Assembly (NCBI GenBank): GCA_041751995.1
Contig: JBGSHY010000109.1
Span: 30,432 to 94,431, forward strand
Source of the DNA: JANMEX01 sp041751995
GTDB taxonomy: Bacteria; Pseudomonadota; Alphaproteobacteria; Rhizobiales; Rhizobiaceae
Direction: 5' to 3'
DNA length: 64,000 bases
Made by a program: the position numbers and the translations under genes. Below the pieces are notes generated by a model. The model saw only the letters and a program-made list of their open reading frames with translations, was not told the DNA's origin and searched no databases. Below, one piece after another: positions 63,536 to 64,000 of the stretch (its first letter is position 1; each line of letters opens with the position of its first letter).

Positions 63536-63854
63536 TCAATTGTCACTCGTCTTCAGCGCGCCGCCGGAAGCGGCGCAGGCGAGGAATTCAGGCCCGAGCG
63601 TAATTATGTTCCCTGCGGCAGCTCAGCACGGTTACGCCCGCCGCGATGCGCTTGACGTCATGTCACGTCCAGTCACGAAACAAGCGTGGTACATAAAACG
63701 ACGCACCGATGACTTTCGGGCGCGAGCATATGCTGCAGGATTTTCCATTGCGGAAGTAGAACACGCCGGCGCCATCTATCATCAAAAACTTTTGCAAGAA
63801 GTGCACAGGCTTCAGGTTCTTGCGTATCTTTTTCCCGATGAGGCTTCAGCATGA
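63528..63854 (+). CDS. Small unknown island protein
   Basis: A protein of 108 residues from a GTG at 63528 that overlaps the previous stop by eight bases; GGAG lies about nine bases upstream. The frame is open to 63459, inside the previous gene. The sequence has VTKQAWYIKRRTDDFRARAYAAGFSIAEVEHAGAIYHQKLL, a charged helical part. No family is recognised. The IS3 left end begins 6 bp after the stop, so the island operon may be cut by the insertion. Confidence 0.5.
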   Translation: MNSQLSLVFSAPPEAAQARNSGPSVIMFPAAAQHGYARRDALDVMSRPVTKQAWYIKRRTDDFRARAYAAGFSIAEVEHAGAIYHQKLLQEVHRLQVLAYLFPDEASA

Positions 63855-63860
63855 ATGTCA

Positions 63861-64000
63861 TGACCTGAGACCCTGAACCTCCTCCAGATTTTGGTAGAGT
63901 CCGTTCCAGGCAGGAGACGGACGAATGAAGCGATCACGGTTCACGGAACAACAGATCATCGGCATTTTGCGGGAGCAGGAATCCGGAGTGAAGACGGCAG
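63861..64000 (+). mobile_element. IS3-family insertion sequence, left end (partial)
   Basis: A TGACCTGAGACCC end starting near 63861 is followed 64 bases later by the start of an orfA typical of the IS3 family (IS407-like end TGACC is a guess). The rest of the element, its right inverted repeat and the target duplication are beyond the window. Confidence 0.7.
63925..64000 (+). CDS. IS3-family transposase OrfA (5' part)
   Basis: The frame begins MKRSRFTEQQIIGILREQES and is open to the window end. This is the well-known start of IS3-family OrfA, a small helix-turn-helix protein that works with OrfB (DDE integrase) by frameshifting. The upstream GGAG is at 63912-63915. Only 25 codons are visible. 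Confidence 0.85.
   Translation, partial: MKRSRFTEQQIIGILREQESGVKTA

Larger units (their letters stand above)
61320..64000 (+). mobile_element. Putative tRNA-Thr-linked genomic island (left part)
   Basis: From the 3' end of tRNA-Thr onward, gene content and composition change. Genes are small, unknown and coupled by ATGA overlaps, one encodes an AlpA-type phage/ICE regulator, AT-rich runs are more common, and an IS3 element lies at the edge. Two copies of GGGGCAAT (61392-61399 and 61403-61410) may be recombinase arm sites. No integrase is visible; it would lie beyond the window or be lost. The right end and the second att site are not seen, so the status is inferred. Confidence 0.55.

Noticed and set aside
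61320..63860. Anti-phage defence system in the island
   Set aside because: None of the visible products shows nuclease, helicase, TIR, reverse transcriptase or toxin motifs.

Overview
The window looks like a chromosomal segment of an alphaproteobacterium of the order Hyphomicrobiales (Rhizobiales), probably close to Phyllobacteriaceae/Rhizobiaceae. The grounds are gene content and gene order: a class I PHA synthase followed by alaC-hom-...-glpX-recJ (an order I remember from Sinorhizobium), an RNase E with a charged insertion inside its S1 domain next to amiC-PBP1A-prfB, a dsbA-aroQ-accB-accC-aat-DUF2155-NDUFA12 neighbourhood, and a SUF operon carrying SufT and a HesB protein. GC is fairly high and most genes are tightly packed with good Shine-Dalgarno (SD) sites. 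No species is claimed.

Layout. 1-4.7 kb: the start of a dihydroorotase-like gene (cut by the window edge), then a YgfZ-like protein, HD hydrolase, tyrosine phosphatase-like protein, SRAP/YedK protein, a small unknown and a LysE exporter. 4.7-8.3 kb: tRNA-Glu, an M15-type lipoprotein and PHA synthase, all on the minus strand. 8.3-11.4 kb: lipoprotein, AlaC-type aminotransferase and homoserine dehydrogenase. 11.4-16.1 kb: a surface-glycan insert with a two-domain GT2 glycosyltransferase broken by one in-frame TAA, and an opposite-strand operon of GT25, GDP-L-fucose synthase and GT10 fucosyltransferase. 16.5-23.9 kb: glpX, recJ, a small membrane protein, a 0.64 kb structured gene-free stretch, gatB, CYTH-CHAD protein and GNAT. 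24-27.3 kb: two small secreted proteins, a LuxR-type regulator, NDUFA12 and DUF2155. 27.3-33.9 kb: aat, accC, accB, aroQ, a DsbA-like protein, an M48 protease with TPR-like repeats, and an aminotransferase. 34-50.9 kb: rne, amiC, PBP1A, prfB (programmed +1 frameshift), M23 peptidase, bcp, a 1127-residue AsmA/YhdP-like protein, tyrS, anmK and an alpha/beta hydrolase. 51.1-58.5 kb: cysteine desulfurase, sufB, a 53-residue membrane ORF, sufC, sufD, sufS, sufT, a HesB/IscA protein and a TfoX-like protein. 58.5-61.1 kb: RhlE-type helicase and NAD kinase. 61.24 kb: tRNA-Thr, followed at once by an accessory region with an AlpA-like regulator and unknown genes, ending in the left end of an IS3-family element that runs off the window.

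How the genes work together. The core makes and remodels cell wall (AmiC, PBP1A, M23, M15, AnmK), builds Fe-S clusters (SUF operon), makes malonyl-CoA precursors (AccB/AccC), and handles carbon storage and gluconeogenesis (PhaC, GlpX). The two accessory zones are the fucose/glycosyltransferase insert and the tRNA-Thr island. The most unusual signal is in the island: an 18-bp sequence repeated in direct and inverted orientation inside a coding gene and read in three different frames, so the DNA rather than the protein seems to be conserved. It is a candidate iteron or protein-binding site of a mobile element.
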